Virus record (IMG/VR): IMGVR_UViG_3300030419_004842
Location: 40,611 to 61,278 of that record
Length of the DNA: 20,668 nt
Source: a virus
Direction: 5' to 3' (one strand)
Shown here: positions 20,634 to 20,668 of the stretch, one piece after another
Layout of the letters: every line of letters begins with the position of its first letter
Numbering within the stretch: position 1 is the first letter of the stretch
Position numbers and translations under genes: made by a program
The notes under the pieces: model-generated
What the model was told of the DNA's origin: nothing
The model's input: the letters and a program-made list of their open reading frames with translations, nothing else
Databases searched by the model: none

Positions 20634-20668
20634 CTAGGTCAGGTTGGCAGACATGCCACCATTCACCG
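20634..20668 (-). CDS. Possible 3' end of an upstream gene (10 codons visible)
   Basis: One frame running in from the window edge reads VNGGMSANLT and ends in two consecutive TAG stops (20634-20636 and 20631-20633), 29 bases before the ATG of the 347-aa gene. The spacing suits an upstream gene in the same operon, but ten codons are too few to identify a product. A competing frame, in phase with the 347-aa gene, is also open here. Confidence 0.3.
   Translation of the reverse strand, partial: VNGGMSANLT

Overview
The window is a stretch of late (virion structural) genes from a tailed bacteriophage (Caudoviricetes). Every gene I can support lies on the minus strand, packed head to tail with gaps of a few bases. 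No host gene, tRNA, CRISPR array or insertion sequence is visible. One gene is an unmistakable giant tape measure protein of about 2996 residues. The proteins around it look like those of large-genome aquatic phages, but the host cannot be told from the sequence. No tail sheath or terminase is in view, so contractile and non-contractile tails cannot be separated.

In transcription order (right to left): the possible end of an upstream gene (20634-20668); a 347-aa, a 127-aa and a 332-aa protein (20604-18179), in the place where tail assembly chaperones normally sit; an intrinsic terminator (18118-18146); the tape measure gene (18098-9108); then six structural genes: a 218-aa short-repeat beta protein, a 549-aa tail/baseplate protein, a 283-aa protein with Ig-like domains, a 1262-aa hub-like protein that begins with related Ig-like domains, a Cys-rich 304-aa protein and a 324-aa probable surface protein. 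Last comes the start of a small membrane protein cut by the left edge.

The likely shared task is building the tail. The chaperone-like proteins would hold the tape measure, the tape measure would set tail length and help DNA entry, and the six downstream genes would form the tail tip or baseplate and its decorations. Coupling is tight: Shine-Dalgarno sites lie inside the end of the preceding gene (332-aa, 549-aa), there is an 11-base overlap (127/332) and a TAATG junction (549/283).

The most interesting points are: (1) the 347-aa and 332-aa proteins align without a gap over about 100 residues, with W72, E134 and G135 at identical positions, so the two proteins flanking the 127-aa gene look like ancient paralogues; (2) a strong terminator lies just before the tape measure gene; (3) the only two gaps longer than 40 bases share an exact 10-mer; (4) several proteins are built of very short repeats; (5) Ig-like domains are duplicated between adjacent baseplate genes; (6) the tape measure carries four copies of a VPAML module, a glycine zipper and a basic, Pro-rich stretch of about 690 residues. 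I found no clear non-structural system such as defence, a retroelement or a toxin. No stretch over 300 bases lacks a gene.
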